Assembly: GCA_028751875.1 (NCBI GenBank) | Contig: CM054140.1 | Coordinates: forward strand, 47,197,551 to 47,261,550 | DNA: 64,000 nt | DNA from: Rapana venosa | Taxonomy: Eukaryota > Mollusca > Gastropoda > Neogastropoda > Muricidae | Reading direction: 5' to 3' | Shown here: positions 42,213 through 52,461 of the stretch, piece after piece | How positions within the stretch are numbered: the stretch's first letter is position 1 | Layout: every line of letters begins with the position of its first letter | The notes under the pieces: model-generated | What the model was told of the DNA's origin: nothing | Databases searched by the model: none | The model's input: only the letters and a program-made list of their open reading frames with translations | Position numbers and translations under genes: made by a program

Positions 42213-42515
42213 TCGCTTGCTCTCTCTCTCTCCCCCTCTCTCTCTCCCTCTCTCTCCCCCTCTCTCTCACCCTCTCTCTCACTCGCTCTCTCTCACACAC
42301 ACATGCACTCACACACCTGCGCGCTTGTGCACACCATGCACGCGCGCGATCACACACACGCGCGCGCGCGCGCACGCACACACACACGTGCGCGCACGCA
42401 CACACACAGACACGCACGCAAACACACACAGACACACACGCACACGCACGCACGCACACACGCACACACACACACACACGCGCGCGCGCGCACACACACG
42501 GGTACACACACACAT
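42213..42515. repeat. CT-rich then CA/CG-rich tract
   Basis: CT repeats to about 42296, then about 220 bp of CA/CG alternation. As for the copy at 7013, it lies just 3' of the paralogous ORF. Confidence 0.9.
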
Positions 42516-42542
42516 TCAAAAGCCTATCATAATCACAATCAG

Positions 42543-43538
42543 TTATCCCAGGAAGAATCTGACAGTGTCCATGACCACTTTTAGCATGTCCAGTCCAGCA
42601 TCAATCCTCTCTTTGAATCGCTTGCGATCAGCAGGTGTCCACAGCTGCAGCCTGGAGGTGATGGTCCGCTCCTCCACAGACATGTGCCTGGTGTCTCTTT
42701 TTACAAACCAGAAGAAATCAGCTTGTTCATTGGAATCTTCTGTCCACTTAAACTCAAACACCACCTCATCACTTTCACAAATAAAAACGTCTGGTTTGTC
42801 CTCAGAAACAAGCACGTGGCGAAAATCACGGTTTCTAGAGGTGTTTCTGAGTCTTCTCTGCAGGAACCTGTCTGTTAACTCAGCTACGTAGTCTCTGATC
42901 AGCTCCACACTGCAGCCAGTCTCCCTCAGCTTTCTGTAGAATGCTGTCACCATCGTTGTCCCTGGTAGTCCTGGATGACGTGGACACATCGTCAGCCAGG
43001 CCGATGTCACACTGCTGGTCAGGAACGGGGTCTGCTTCAAGCACGGTAACTTCACGTGGCGTAGGGTGGAATTCACGTGCAGAAGACAGCACGTGCAGCG
43101 GTGTGCTGTTTGGAGACAGGGGCGTGTTGACATGTGAGACAGCGCTGGTTAACGGAGGCGTAGGCATAAACAAACCATGGCTATTTTCTGAGGCGAAACT
43201 TCACTTGCCTGATTTTCTTCTTGCCTTGTTGCTGTCTGTCTCCACCCCTCTGCATTTCTGTTCTCCTCCCTCTGTCTCCTCTCCTCTGTCTGTCTTCTTT
43301 CTTCTAGCCGCCTTCTATCTCTGTTCAGATGACTGGGAGGTTTTCTACGGAATCGCTGGCAGGTGGAAGGTGTTTGCTGACTCGCCATGTTTGCTTGGTG
43401 TTCAGAGCCAGTCTTCAGCCGAAGTACAACCATTGTGTTGTCGCCTTCTCCACAGATTTTCCATGACGTGAGGTGATGGTCTTGTAGCAGGGCACCTATG
43501 GTGACTTCCAAAGCTGTTGGCAGTCCAACAACAGGCAT
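42543..43538 (-). pseudogene. paralogue of the 319-aa ORF, frameshifted
   Basis: Minus strand, start at 43536-43538, stop TAA at 42543-42545. The N-terminus is [20 protein letters not shown], then SWKICGEGDN and VVLRLKTG. The charged helix follows (RDRRRLEERRQTEERR). The frame then shifts near 43190, where the first frame stops at 43149. The middle (FMPTPPLTSAVSHVNTPLSP, then VTVLEADPVPDQQ) is in a second frame. Near 42960 the first frame returns: [70 protein letters not shown] and MDTVRFFLG. The start and end lie in the same frame, so the two shifts compensate. Most differences from the copy at 7013 keep amino-acid character ([12 protein letters not shown] against CESDEVVFEFKW). It is either a young pseudogene or a functional copy with indel errors. 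Confidence 0.7.
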
Positions 43539-43626
43539 GGTGCTCAATTTCTTACAGTTTGAAGTGGAAAACTGACAGAGCAAAATATTCTCCTGCCACT
43601 ATCCAAGGGAGCTCACCCCGACCCCG

Positions 43627-43843
43627 AGAGAGAGAGAGAGAGAACTCGAAAGATTTATTCACAAAAAGGCCATTGCCCCATACATGAAGGGGTGGTTGCC
43701 GAACTGCTTAGTATTTTAGTGAGAAAAATAAGGAAGCACACAAAAAACAACCAAAATGTTATTGTATAACCACAACCACCACAATAAAAATCAGTTACAA
43801 AAAATATGACGTAAGAAATCAAGATATCTCTTATTCTAAAGGC

Positions 43844-43894
<51 letters not shown>

Positions 43895-43908
43895 GAGGAG
43901 AGAGAGCT
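43627..43908 (-). mobile_element. LINE 3' UTR, minus strand, bounded by GA tracts
   Basis: 43640-43848 is the inverted counterpart of 4580-4770 (plus-strand CTCGAAAGATTTATTCACAA, GGCCATTGCCCCATACATGA, ACTGCTTAGTATTTTAGTGA, AGATATCTCTTATTCTAAAG). GA tracts lie at 43627-43643 and about 43857-43908. Confidence 0.8.
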
Positions 43909-43975
43909 GTTTTAATCTGAGCGTTAACCACTAACGAGATAACCCTGATATGGCCCATATGGTCGGTGCGGCTAG

Positions 43976-43999
43976 GGGGGGGGGGGGGGGGGGGGGGGG
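43976..43999. repeat. poly-G run
   Basis: About 24 G in a row. Confidence 0.85.
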
Positions 44000-44157
44000 T
44001 TGGAGGGGGGGATACAAAATGAATATGATTGGACCGGTTACCAACACTCTTGACCCGGTCAACTCTACAGAGAAAGCTGGGAGGGGTTGGTTTCTTTTGT
44101 GATGTGTACGTAAGATGTCCATGCGCTTGCGAAATGGATTTCGGCTTGTAGTCACAG

Positions 44158-44240
44158 AATAATAATAATAATAATAATAATGTATGGAATTCATGTAGCG
44201 CTGAATCTTGTAAAGCAACAAATCAAAGCGCTCAGAGGAC
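44158..44240 (-). mobile_element. L2-like ATT tail, minus strand
   Basis: AATAATAATAATAATGTATG, TAGCGCTGAATCTTGTAAAG and CAACAAATCAAAGCGCTCAG. Confidence 0.85.
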
Positions 44241-44242
44241 TT

Positions 44243-44345
44243 TTTTATATTTTATATCGAGGATAATGGAATAAGCACTCATGTGCTTTTTTTTTTACAT
44301 CCAGTCCTGGTGTGTGTGCGGTTTTGTAAATTTTGACATCATTCC
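44243..44345 (-). mobile_element. SINE family B, 3' fragment, minus strand
   Basis: TATCGAGGATAATGGAATAA, GCACTCATGTGCTT and ACATCCAGTCCTGGTGTGTG. Confidence 0.8.
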
Positions 44346-44389
44346 CAGTGAGGAATAGAATCATAATCTCTGTGAACTGCAGTGTAAGA

Positions 44390-44493
44390 TGTCCTCTAAC
44401 CGACAGTCAGCAGCCCCACCCTGAAATCTTGCCCCACAGACAGAAAGCTACCCTCGTGTTAGAAATTCACGTTCTAACCATTGGGGCTATCAG
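44390..44493 (-). mobile_element. tRNA-like SINE head fragment
   Basis: The minus strand reads GATAGCCCCAATGGTTAGAA as A box. No good B box. It sits immediately before a family A copy. Confidence 0.4.
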
Positions 44494-44895
44494 GGGGTCT
44501 AGAGGTAACGCGCCTGCCTAGAAAGCGAAAAGTCCGGGTGGGAAGTGTGCGGTAGTTCGATCCCCGTTTGGGCCCGAAACTTTCCCCCCTTCCATTAGAC
44601 CATGAGTGGTGGTCTGGGTGCAAGTCTTTCGGATGAGACGGTAAACCGAGGTCCCGTGTGTTACATGAAATCATAAAGCGCACGTAAAAGATACCACGGC
44701 AACAGGAGAGTTGTCCCTGGCAAAATTCTGTAAAAAAAAATCCACTCTGATAGAGGAAACAATAACGGTGGCAGAGAGGCCCAAAAAATAGTAGGTGGCG
44801 CTACTCTTGTGGCGACGCGCTCTCCCACGGGAGAGCAGCCCGAATTTCACGCGGAGAAATCTACGCTGACTTTATTATAAAGTGGTATAAACATG
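44494..44895 (+). mobile_element. SINE family A, full length
   Basis: GGTCTAGAGGTAACGCGCCT, GGTAGTTCGATCCCCGTTTG, CACGGCAACAGGAGAGTTGT and GGTGGCGCTACTCTTGTGGC, then the end TTATAAAGTGGTATAAA. Confidence 0.9.
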
Positions 44896-45343
44896 AATAT
44901 ACCGTGCCTTGTCAGAGTTAGTCACATCAGAGGAAAAAAAAAAAAATTAAAAGACACAATCTTTGTCGAAGAAGCTAGGATGAAGGGGGTGCATCAGGTT
45001 ACGGGAAACAGTGACATCTGCCAGTGCAGTCCACACAGAATGATTATGATGAAGGAGGGGCTATGTAGGCCCTGTTCTTCTTCTTTTTCGTCAAACGCTC
45101 AGACAGAAAACTCCTGAGGCAACCCCTGACAAATGCTGCCGTGCGCTGAAGGCCCTCCCTCCAGGGGTCCGAAGAGTTTGTCCCTCCTTCGGCAAGTCAG
45201 TAGTATAGGCCAGATATGGGCCCTCAGGTTTGGGTGTGTTGGATGGCCAGGTCTTTGAGGCCCTGTTCTACTCTCTGCTGCCAGAGCTCTGATGGCCGCG
45301 AGACAGAGCGGCATGCTGCGGCGTGTAGGACAACCCTAAAAGG
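44896..45343 (+). repeat. unclassified dispersed-looking sequence with a repeat F fragment
   Basis: 45075-45135 (TTTTCGTCAAACGCTCAGAC, CCCTGACAAATGC) resembles repeat F. The GC-richer rest (CTGCCGTGCGCTGAAGGCCC, GGCCAGGTCTTTGAGGCCCT) has no convincing coding frame. Confidence 0.45.
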
Positions 45344-45695
45344 AAGGAAGGTGGCAGGATGGTTAAGACGTTCGCCTGCCAACAAGTTAACCGTGAGGTT
45401 CTGGGTTCGATTCCCAGCCTCGCCCTTTCTTCCCAGTTTGACCCCCCAAAAATCAAACTGAATGTCAAAGTCCTTCGGATGAGACTATAAACCCGAGGGC
45501 CCGTGTTCGAACGCATGCAGAACATCTTGCGCACGCGTTAAATCCTGTTCCGCTTTTTGGAAGAGTAGGCCATTATGTGCCGGTGGAAACGGACGACAAC
45601 ATTTACAAAACCGCATACACACGGGGACTAGATGTAAAAAAAGCACACGACTGCTTATTCCATTATCCTCGATATAAAAGAATAAATAAATAAAT
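45344..45695 (+). mobile_element. SINE family B body with a different tRNA-like head
   Basis: The head is CAGGATGGTTAAGACGTTCG with GGTTCTGGGTTCGATTCCCA as B box, unlike the CGGGATAGCC head of other family B copies. The body (GTCCTTCGGATGAGACTATA, CGGAAACGGACG-like, GGGGACTAGATGTAAAAAAA, TCCATTATCCTCG) is family B. It is a mosaic with an exchanged head. Confidence 0.8.
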
Positions 45696-45917
45696 AAACA
45701 GACAGCACTGTTTCGGGACGTGCTTTTTTTTTATAAAAAGGAACTGATGAACGATGCACGTGGAGAGAAAGAAGAACGTCTCAAAACCTGTTTGAAAGGA
45801 GAGGAGAAGAAGAAATAGGGCTGGAGGGCAAAGAGGGGAGCTAGGCAAGGAAAAGAAAAAATAAGGGGGGAAAATAGCAGGAATTTATGATAGTAATAAT
45901 AGTAACAACACAATGAC

Positions 45918-46056
45918 AAGTGGATCGGCGGTCTAGAGGTAACGCGCCTGTCTAGAATGCGAAAAGTCCGGGTCGGGTGTGTGCGGTGGCTCGTATCCCG
46001 TTTGGGCCCGAAATTTTTCCCCATCCATTAGACCATGAGTGGTGGTGTGGGCGCTG

Positions 46057-46087
<31 letters not shown>

Positions 46088-46310
46088 CGTGTGTTACACA
46101 AAATTTTCAGCGCACGTAAAAGAACCCACGGCAACAAGAGAGTTGTCCATGGCAAAATTCTTAGAAAAAAGCCACTCTGATAGGGAAATAAATACAGTTG
46201 CAAACCAAAAAAAAAAAAAAAAGGGTGGCGCTGCTGTTGTGGGGAGAGCAGCCCGAATTTCACGCAGAGAAATCTCGTGACTTAAAGTGGTATAAAAATT
46301 AAAATTAAAA
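45918..46310 (+). mobile_element. SINE family A, full length
   Basis: GTGGATCGGCGGTCTAGAGG, GGTGGCTCGTATCCCG (B box mutated), CCCACGGCAACAAGAGAGTT, GGGTGGCGCTGCTGTTGTGG and ACTTAAAGTGGTATAAAAAT. Confidence 0.9.
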
Positions 46311-46394
46311 AAAATGACAAGACAATCCTGTAGAAAATGGTTCTTGCCCTAAGGGGGGGGGAAAACGCGTACATAGACAGGAAAATGTATTGTT

Positions 46395-46465
46395 TTGAAA
46401 AATGGGTGGCGCTATTGTTGTGGCGACGCACTCAGCCCGAATTTCACGCACACACAAAAATCTGT
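46395..46465 (+). mobile_element. SINE family A, 3' fragment
   Basis: GGGTGGCGCTATTGTTGTGG, CGACGCACTCAGCCCGAATT and TCACGCACAC. Confidence 0.75.
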
Positions 46466-46734
46466 TGTCAAGTCAAAATGATCTTTACTGAGAATAAAAT
46501 ATTAAGTTTACACAAGTTGTTTTTTTCCATCCTGCCCTCACACTGACTGACAGTGGTATAATTAATGCTAAATGAGGAATTCTTAAGGGGATCAGCATGT
46601 GACTATTTGCATATGTTGCGTGAGCTATTTTAGGCGTCTGGTAATTAGCTGTCTATTGTTCCTAACTTGTCGCTTGATGTTTTAGTGCTATGCTGTACTG
46701 GTGACTAGTTGTTGTTGCTTCTGTTGCTGTTGTT

Positions 46735-47085
46735 GTTGTGCGTTCCCCAGCTTTACACCCTGGGGGGTCATCACCCAGAACACGCACTCTGACTAACTCA
46801 TCATCCCACCTGGGAATCACTCACTGTGAGATAGGAAGTACACCGGATGAGAAGTTTGCATGTATGACTCTTTTTCAAGTACCTCACCATATAGGCAGCC
46901 ATACTCCGACTTCAGAGGATTTTTTTCTCCGTTAAAAAGGAGAGTGCAGGTTGCAATGTTAAGAGCTTGTCATGTCTGAAGGCAATCTCAGCGCAACATT
47001 TTACAACATCACAACATTTTAGTGTAGGCCTTGGCAATTAGCTGACATCAATAACTGACACAGCTTTTGGCCTGGGCCAGGTTTT
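46735..47085 (+). repeat. dispersed repeat E, best copy
   Basis: TGTGCGTTCCCCAGCTTTAC, CACCTGGGAATCACTCACTG, GATGAGAAGTTTGCATGTAT, CAAGTACCTCACCATATAGG, CAGCCATACTCCGACTTCAG, GAGAGTGCAGGTTGCAATGT and TAGTGTAGGCCTTGGCAATT. At least five other copies exist in the window. Confidence 0.65.
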
Positions 47086-47092
47086 AAATTTA

Positions 47093-47305
47093 TTTATTCT
47101 TTTATATTGAGGATAATGGAATAAGCACTCGTGTGCTTTTTTATATCCAGTCCCCGTGTGTATGCAGTTTTGTCAATTTTGTCATCTTGTTTCCACCGGC
47201 ACACGATGGCCTACTCTTCCGAAAAGCGGAAGGGGATTTAACGTGTGGGCAAGATATGTTCTGCATGCGTTCGAACACGGGCCTCGGTTTATAGTCTCAT
47301 CTAAA
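47093..47305 (-). mobile_element. SINE family B, minus strand, 5'-truncated
   Basis: TTGAGGATAATGGAATAAGC, CACCGGCACACGATGGCCTA, CCGAAAAGCGGAAGGGGATT and CCTCGGTTTATAGTCTCATC. Confidence 0.85.
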
Positions 47306-47684
47306 GCATCCTGTTACTCGGAATTGTTGGATCACCTACTGAAGACGGGTCACCCATTGTTCATGTTCTTAGTTTGCTCCATGAATGGCTGGCTAACGAG
47401 GGAGCACTGCTATCTATCTCTATAGTCGTCTAACTACCCTGTCTCTGTTATCCCTGCTGCTGCTGCGCAGTTACTTACTGCTGAGACTGTTTGGCATTGC
47501 GAAAGGTCAAGTCCGGTCTTTTCAGGTCTGCTGTCATAAAGTTGTTAGCGAAAGTTTTTTTTAAAAAAACAAACCCAACCCACAAGAACCCAAAACATAC
47601 ACCACTAACAATAGAACCTTAACCAACCTAAAACAGACACACAAGAGAAAAACAGAAACCTCAGGAGGGTGGTAACAATAGGCG

Positions 47685-47830
47685 TTCCCCCATCTTAACA
47701 CCTTGCGGGTCACTCGGAATATACTCTGTCTTTAATTTATCACACATGCAAATCCCAAGAAGTAGTATGCCCTGGAGGAGAAGTATGTGCAGTGTGGCTG
47801 TTTTTTCGAGTATCCAGCTCAGGGAGGGGG
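47685..47830 (+). repeat. dispersed repeat E, partial
   Basis: GGCGTTCCCCCATCTTAACA, CCTTGCGGGTCAC and GAGAAGTATGTGCAGTGTGG. Confidence 0.5.
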
Positions 47831-47869
47831 TGGAGAGGGAGGGGAGGGGGGGGGCATTGGGGCGGGGTA

Positions 47870-48112
47870 GCCTAGTGCTTAAAGCATTGAACTCGCAAGT
47901 TACCGGGTTGGGGCCACCACCGAGAGGCCCGTTCAGGGGGATTTTTTAATTTTTTTAAAATTATTCTTCTGGAATAAATACCGACTCCACTTCCCCCGAA
48001 AGTCCTTCAGATGAGACTGTCATCCGAAGCCCAGTGGTGCAAACACGCGCAGAACGTCTTGCGCACACGTGAAATAAACCCCGTTCTGCCTTTCGGAAGA
48101 GTGCGCCATTTT
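47870..48112 (+). mobile_element. SINE family B, 3'-truncated, plus strand
   Basis: GGGGCGGGGTAGCCTAGTGC head, AAGTCCTTCAGATGAGACTG and AAACCCCGTTCTGCCTTTCG. It breaks off at GTGCGCCATT, where an inverted copy begins. Confidence 0.8.
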
Positions 48113-48375
48113 ATTTATTATTCTATATCGAGGATAATGGAATAAGCACTTATGTGTTGTTTTTTTACATCCAGTCCCTGTGTGTGTGTGCGGTTTTGTC
48201 AATTTTGTCATCTTGTTTCCACCGGCACACAATGAATGGCCTACTCTTACGAAAAGCGGAACGGGATTTAACGTGTGCGCAAGATGTTCTGCGTGCGTTC
48301 GCACACGGGGCCTCGGTTTATAGTCTCATCCGAAAGACTTTTGGGGGGAGAGTGGAGTCAGCACTGATGTTAACT
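48113..48375 (-). mobile_element. SINE family B, minus strand, tail-to-tail with the previous copy
   Basis: ATATCGAGGATAATGGAATA, CACCGGCACACAATGAATGG (a 4-bp duplication), GAAAAGCGGAACGGGATTTA and CACGGGGCCTCGGTTTATAG. It ends at a TA microsatellite without a head. Confidence 0.85.
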
Positions 48376-48392
48376 GCCTGTAAGAACCAAAT

Positions 48393-48472
<80 letters not shown>
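48393..48472. repeat. (TA)n-(GT)n microsatellite
   Basis: About 29 TA units followed by GT repeats. Confidence 0.95.
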
Positions 48473-48473
<1 letters not shown>

Positions 48474-48479
48474 CGTGTT

Positions 48480-48810
48480 TGCACATCGTCCCCGAAGTCG
48501 GAATCCAGCTACATTAATGCTGTGGTGCAAAACTGATGGCATACACAAAAACCTCACCATTGGTGAACAACCTACGAGCTCTAACTGAGGAACAACACAC
48601 ACACAAAAACAAACAACAACCACCAAACCTCGCCACTTAGGCAGCTAAACCGTGACTTTTTTTAATCGATGTAACGGGCAGCAGTATAGTGACTGTTAAG
48701 TCAAGGTAGAAGATATAACCACACAACATAGCGGGTCAAAGCGTAGCCACTCTTTGATAATTGTAGGCCTTGGAACTTTGTTGCCATCAATAATTGACCA
48801 ACTTTTTGGG
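48480..48810 (+). repeat. dispersed repeat E with family C-like tail (mixed strands)
   Basis: 48490-48530 (CCCCGAAGTCGGAATCCAGC) matches the family C tail. 48615-48800 (CCTCGCCACTTAGGCAGCTA, TGTAGGCCTTGGAACTTTGT, TGCCATCAATAATTGAC) matches the end of repeat E. Confidence 0.5.
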
Positions 48811-48925
48811 TCCAAGGGGGGTGAGGAGATTGGATTCATAGAGTGTGTATATGTTTGTCTGCCTGTTTCCCTGTTTATCCCCTCGTTTGTTGGTCTACAT
48901 GCAGATGGCTAAGATTCTATCAGTG

Positions 48926-48982
48926 CGGGTGTGTGTGTGGTGTGTGCGTGTGTGTATGTGCGCGCGTGTGTGTGTGCGCGCG

Positions 48983-49013
<31 letters not shown>

Positions 49014-49026
49014 TGTGCGCGCGCAT
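48926..49026. repeat. GT/GC-rich microsatellite
   Basis: GT repeats with GCGCG interruptions. Confidence 0.9.
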
Positions 49027-49688
49027 TAACGAATAGATCAAAGAGCAATTCCATTCTGGTTGTGCAGAATATGTAGCTATTTCAACCTGGACATAATGTC
49101 TTGGTCCCACGGTTCAAATCTCATCATTTATGTGTAAGCTGAGGGACAGAGGGAAGGGTGAGGAAGAAGTGGACATCATTGATTATCAGCTGAATCAACG
49201 CTTTAGTGTGTGGGGTTTTTTAATTCAATAGAATTGCTTTTCAAAATGTTGACCACGTTTCAAGTTTCTCTCGAAATCCATTTGAAATAATGACCGCCTT
49301 TTCAAAATCGGCATCCTAAATTGTGCAACAATTTCAGATTTTTTTAAAATCAGAAAAGAAAAAAGATGAGGGATACAAAAATTTAAAAAAACCAGCTAAA
49401 TAATTAAAACCGGCGCAAGTTTAACTGAATGTTTTGAAGCAAAAGACAGAAAGAAAGAAGAAAAAAAAACCTGTGCACAGTAAATGGTGCGATATTCATA
49501 CGGTGCGATTCTTGTCTGGCTCATCGCCGTCGGACAAAATGGAGGCGGGACAGCCCAGCACGTTTTTAAACAGCCGAGGCATTAGCGGCAGTCTGTTTGG
49601 GCTGAAGACTGCCGTGCATTATTGATAGGTTAAGCGGGGCGACGGCAGATAGAAATCAATCATTGATACAAACTACAGAACGAGACGC
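49027..49688. other. no gene seen
   Basis: AT-rich unique-looking sequence. A patch at 49495-49620 (GGTGCGATTCTTGTCTGGCT, CGGACAAAATGGAGGCGGGA) is GC-richer but has no convincing exon. Confidence 0.45.
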
Positions 49689-49990
49689 GCAGAGAGAGAG
49701 AGGGAGAGAGAGAGAGGGAGACCGAGAGATAGACAGGCAGACAGAGAGTGGGGGGGGGGGGGGGGGGGGGGGGAGAGAGAGAGAGGGGGGGGGAGTGGGG
49801 AGGGAGACAGAGAGAGGGGGGGGAGTGGAGAGAGTAGACAGGAGGACAGGAGGGAGGGAGGGGAGCAGAGAGGAGAGGGGGGAGGAGGGAGGGAGAGAGA
49901 GGGGGGAGAGGAAAGGGGGGGAGACAGAGAGAGAGGGGGGGGGAGACAGACAGAGATAGAGGTGGGGGGGGGGGGGGGGGGGTGGTGGTA
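49689..49990. repeat. purine-only (GA/G)n tract
   Basis: About 300 bp of almost pure purines with G runs of about 20 or more near 49750 and 49965. Confidence 0.95.
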
Positions 49991-50229
49991 AATCGACAGG
50001 CAGCGCTTTTTACAAGACAGATAACTCGGTAGTTTTTGGAACAAAACACATAAGAAAGAAATTCAAGCCGAAAAATAGATATTTTCTCTTCATACGTGAT
50101 GTCACCCAGTACACATATCAAAAGACTTTTATATGTTTAACCCAAGCTGACCTTTCACCAAAGTGTAGCATTTAGACAATTGCCCCTTCCACCCCCCACC
50201 CCCTTCCGTGGAAATGCCGGGAGCCCTAA

Positions 50230-50345
50230 CAATATTGTAAATAGCATTCCCACCTTCGGGAAATTTGGTGCCAGAAACTTCCCCTTTTCTATCCCTCCCT
50301 TCGTTTCTGTCTTTATCCTTTCCTCCCTATCCTCTCCCTCTCATG
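50230..50345 (-). repeat. dispersed repeat F, 3' part, minus strand
   Basis: GGGAAATTTGGTGCCAGAAA, CTTCCCCTTTTCTATCCCTC and CCTTCGTTTCTGTCTTTATC, the inverted form of 55900-55995. Also at 56860-57000. Confidence 0.7.
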
Positions 50346-50352
50346 CTTTTTC

Positions 50353-50712
50353 ATGGGGGCGGGATAGTCTGGTGGTTAGTGTGATGCGCTCGTGATCTGC
50401 TGACTCGAGTTCGGGTCCCGTTTAAGAGAATTTTTCCTCTGGAGTTAACATCAGTGCCGACTCCACTCCCCCTAAAAGTCCTTCGGATGAGACTATAAAC
50501 CGAGGTCCCGTGTGCGAACGCAGGCAGAACGTCTTGCGCACACGTTAAAACCCGTTCCGCTTTTCGTAAGAGTAGGCCATTATGTGCAAGTTGAGAATGG
50601 ATGATAAAATTTACAAAACTGCATACACACGGGGACTAGTTTAAAAAGCACATGAGTGCTTATTCCATTATCCTCGAAATAAAATAAAAGAATAAAATAA
50701 AATAAAATAAAT
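50353..50712 (+). mobile_element. SINE family B, full length
   Basis: GGGCGGGATAGTCTGGTGGT head, CTCGAGTTCGGGTCCCGTTT B box, GTCCTTCGGATGAGACTATA, CCGTTCCGCTTTTCGTAAGA and TCCATTATCCTCGAAATAAA, with an (AAAAT)n tail. Confidence 0.9.
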
Positions 50713-50802
50713 GAAAAGAAATTTGCCTGCCAAATATATTCTCCTGCCTTTTTTCATGCAAATCAGAATTTGTGTTTCTTATGAGCTTTCTGATGAGCTT
50801 GG

Positions 50803-51015
50803 CCTGAAGTCGGAACGTGTCGGCTGAGGCCAGCAGGCAGACCTCCTGCAGAGCTACAAGCACAGGAGAAGACCAGGCACTACAAATCCCACCCAATACA
50901 GGAGTGAAGAGAAGAGAAGACATATTCCTGAATACTATCAACACAGCATGAGGCCAGCAGGCAGACCTCCTGCAGAGTTACAGGAGAAGACCTGGCACTA
51001 CACATTTCAACCACT
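50803..51015 (+). repeat. tandem-duplicated dispersed segment
   Basis: CTGAAGTCGGAACGTGTCGG, CTGAGGCCAGCAGGCAGACC, TCCTGCAGAGCTACA and GACCAGGCACTACAAAT. A second partial unit starts at 50950 (TGAGGCCAGCAGGCAGACCT). The same segment follows SINE C at 15635. Confidence 0.75.
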
Positions 51016-51091
51016 GTGGCCATGCAAACAGACGATGAAATCTTTTTGTTTTTAAACCCAACTGTTTCGTGGACATTGTGTTTTGTTTGGA

Positions 51092-51272
51092 TGGACGCGA
51101 TAGCTGAGTGGACAGAGTCTTTAACTTTCATGCCTTAGGTCCATGATGTCGTAGGTTCAAATCTCGGCAGAGATATCTAACGAATTAAGGATACAGATTT
51201 TTTGTTTACTAGATCCTAGACTTGCTGGTGTCTTAATAGGAGTAACAATAACAATAACAATAATAATAATTT

Positions 51273-51320
<48 letters not shown>

Positions 51321-51405
51321 TGCAGATAATCCAACACGCACGCTAAAGATCTCGCATTTCACGCCGAGTGTTCGGTAAGTTAAGGAAACACGAACATACC
51401 GCTTG
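51092..51405 (+). mobile_element. SINE family C
   Basis: GGACGCGATAGCTGAGTGGA head, GTCGTAGGTTCAAATCTCGG B box and CGCACGCTAAAGATCTCGCA, then GAGTGTTCGGTAAG and AAACACGAACATACC. A (GT)n tract (about 51277-51319) interrupts the body. Confidence 0.75.
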
Positions 51406-51645
51406 GTTTCTTCTGCCTCGCTCCTTTTCTTCCTGTCACCACCTCCTTCTTGTCTATTGTCCATTCTCCTGCCTTTTTTTGTTTTTTAATCCAAAAATTA
51501 CTTTAAAATGTAACAAATTCTCTCCCATGCCGAAGTCGAATGTGCTGAGCCTTGACTTGTCAGGCGCTTAACATTTAGCACAACGAATGTGACATGACAA
51601 CAATAGTTGCTGTTTGACGACGAAGAAGAAGGGATAGGGTCCACA
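51406..51645 (-). repeat. dispersed repeat F, minus strand
   Basis: CTTCCTGTCACCACCTCCTT, then GCCGAAGTCGAATGTGCTGA, TTGACTTGTCAGGCGCTTAA and TTGCTGTTTGACGACGAAGA, the inverted order of 55690-55920. Confidence 0.7.
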
Positions 51646-51734
51646 ACTATCTGGCTTTCTGAGCGGACGCACTGCATCTACATCAAGGATACATGTAGAG
51701 CGAAGAAGCCACAATCGGGGACAGGCCAACATTC

Positions 51735-51870
51735 ATTTCATTTCATGCTTTAAATCCATTCTCAAGACATATTTCTTTCAAACCTAAGATTTTCCTCTCC
51801 TGCTTCATCTCATAGTTTTTCCCCCTGCCTTCAACAGCCAAGATTCTATCGCCCTGCCAGGGTGTGTGTG

Positions 51871-51923
<53 letters not shown>

Positions 51924-52065
51924 TACACATTTGGACTTGGTGGAACTATTTATTGTTGTAAACTGGTTGTATGACTATAAGAATGAGTTGAGTGCAAGCG
52001 CTTTGATTTGTCTCTGCAAGATATAGCGATATATAAACTCCATTTATTATTATTAATATTATTAT
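51735..52065 (+). mobile_element. L2-like LINE 3' end with ATT tail
   Basis: TCAAGACATATTTCTTTCAA resembles the final LK..L.F residues and 3' UTR of L2-like elements. A (GT)n tract follows, then GTGCAAGCGCTTTGATTTGT, CAAGATATAGCGATATATAA and ATTATTATTA. Confidence 0.65.
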
Positions 52066-52461
52066 TATATCGCTTTAAGTCCACGGCAGATTTCTTTGCG
52101 TGAAATTCGGGCTGCTCTCCCCCGGTGAAGAGTGCGTCGCCACAAGAGCAGCGCCACCTGTTAATTTTTTTTTCTTTTCCCTGTCTTCAACTGTTTTTGT
52201 TTCCCTATCAGAGTTCCTTTTTTTACCCTGCAGAATGTTGCCAGGGACAACTCTCTTGTTGCCGTGGGGTCTTTTGCGTGCGCTAAATAATAGTATGTAA
52301 CACACGGGACCTCGGTTTATCGACTCATCCGAAAGACTAGCACCCAGACCACCACTCATGGTCTAATATGGATGGTGGAAAAAAGTTTCGGGCCCAAACG
52401 GGGATCGAACCACCGCACCACACTTCCGACCCGGACTTTTCGCTTTCTAGGCAGGCGCGCG
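52066..52461 (-). mobile_element. SINE family A, minus strand, part 1 (split by LINE)
   Basis: GCGTGAAATTCGGGCTGCTC, GTCGCCACAAGAGCAGCGCC, CAGGGACAACTCTCTTGTTG, GGGATCGAACCACCGC and TTTTCGCTTTCTAGGCAGGC. It is interrupted within the head at GGCAGGCGCGCG (52450-52461). The remaining head lies at 53613-53660. Confidence 0.9.

Noticed and set aside
52372..52461. N-terminal 30 residues of the reverse-transcriptase frame
   Set aside because: This part is translated SINE A sequence read through into the LINE. The element begins after the target-site duplication at 52461.
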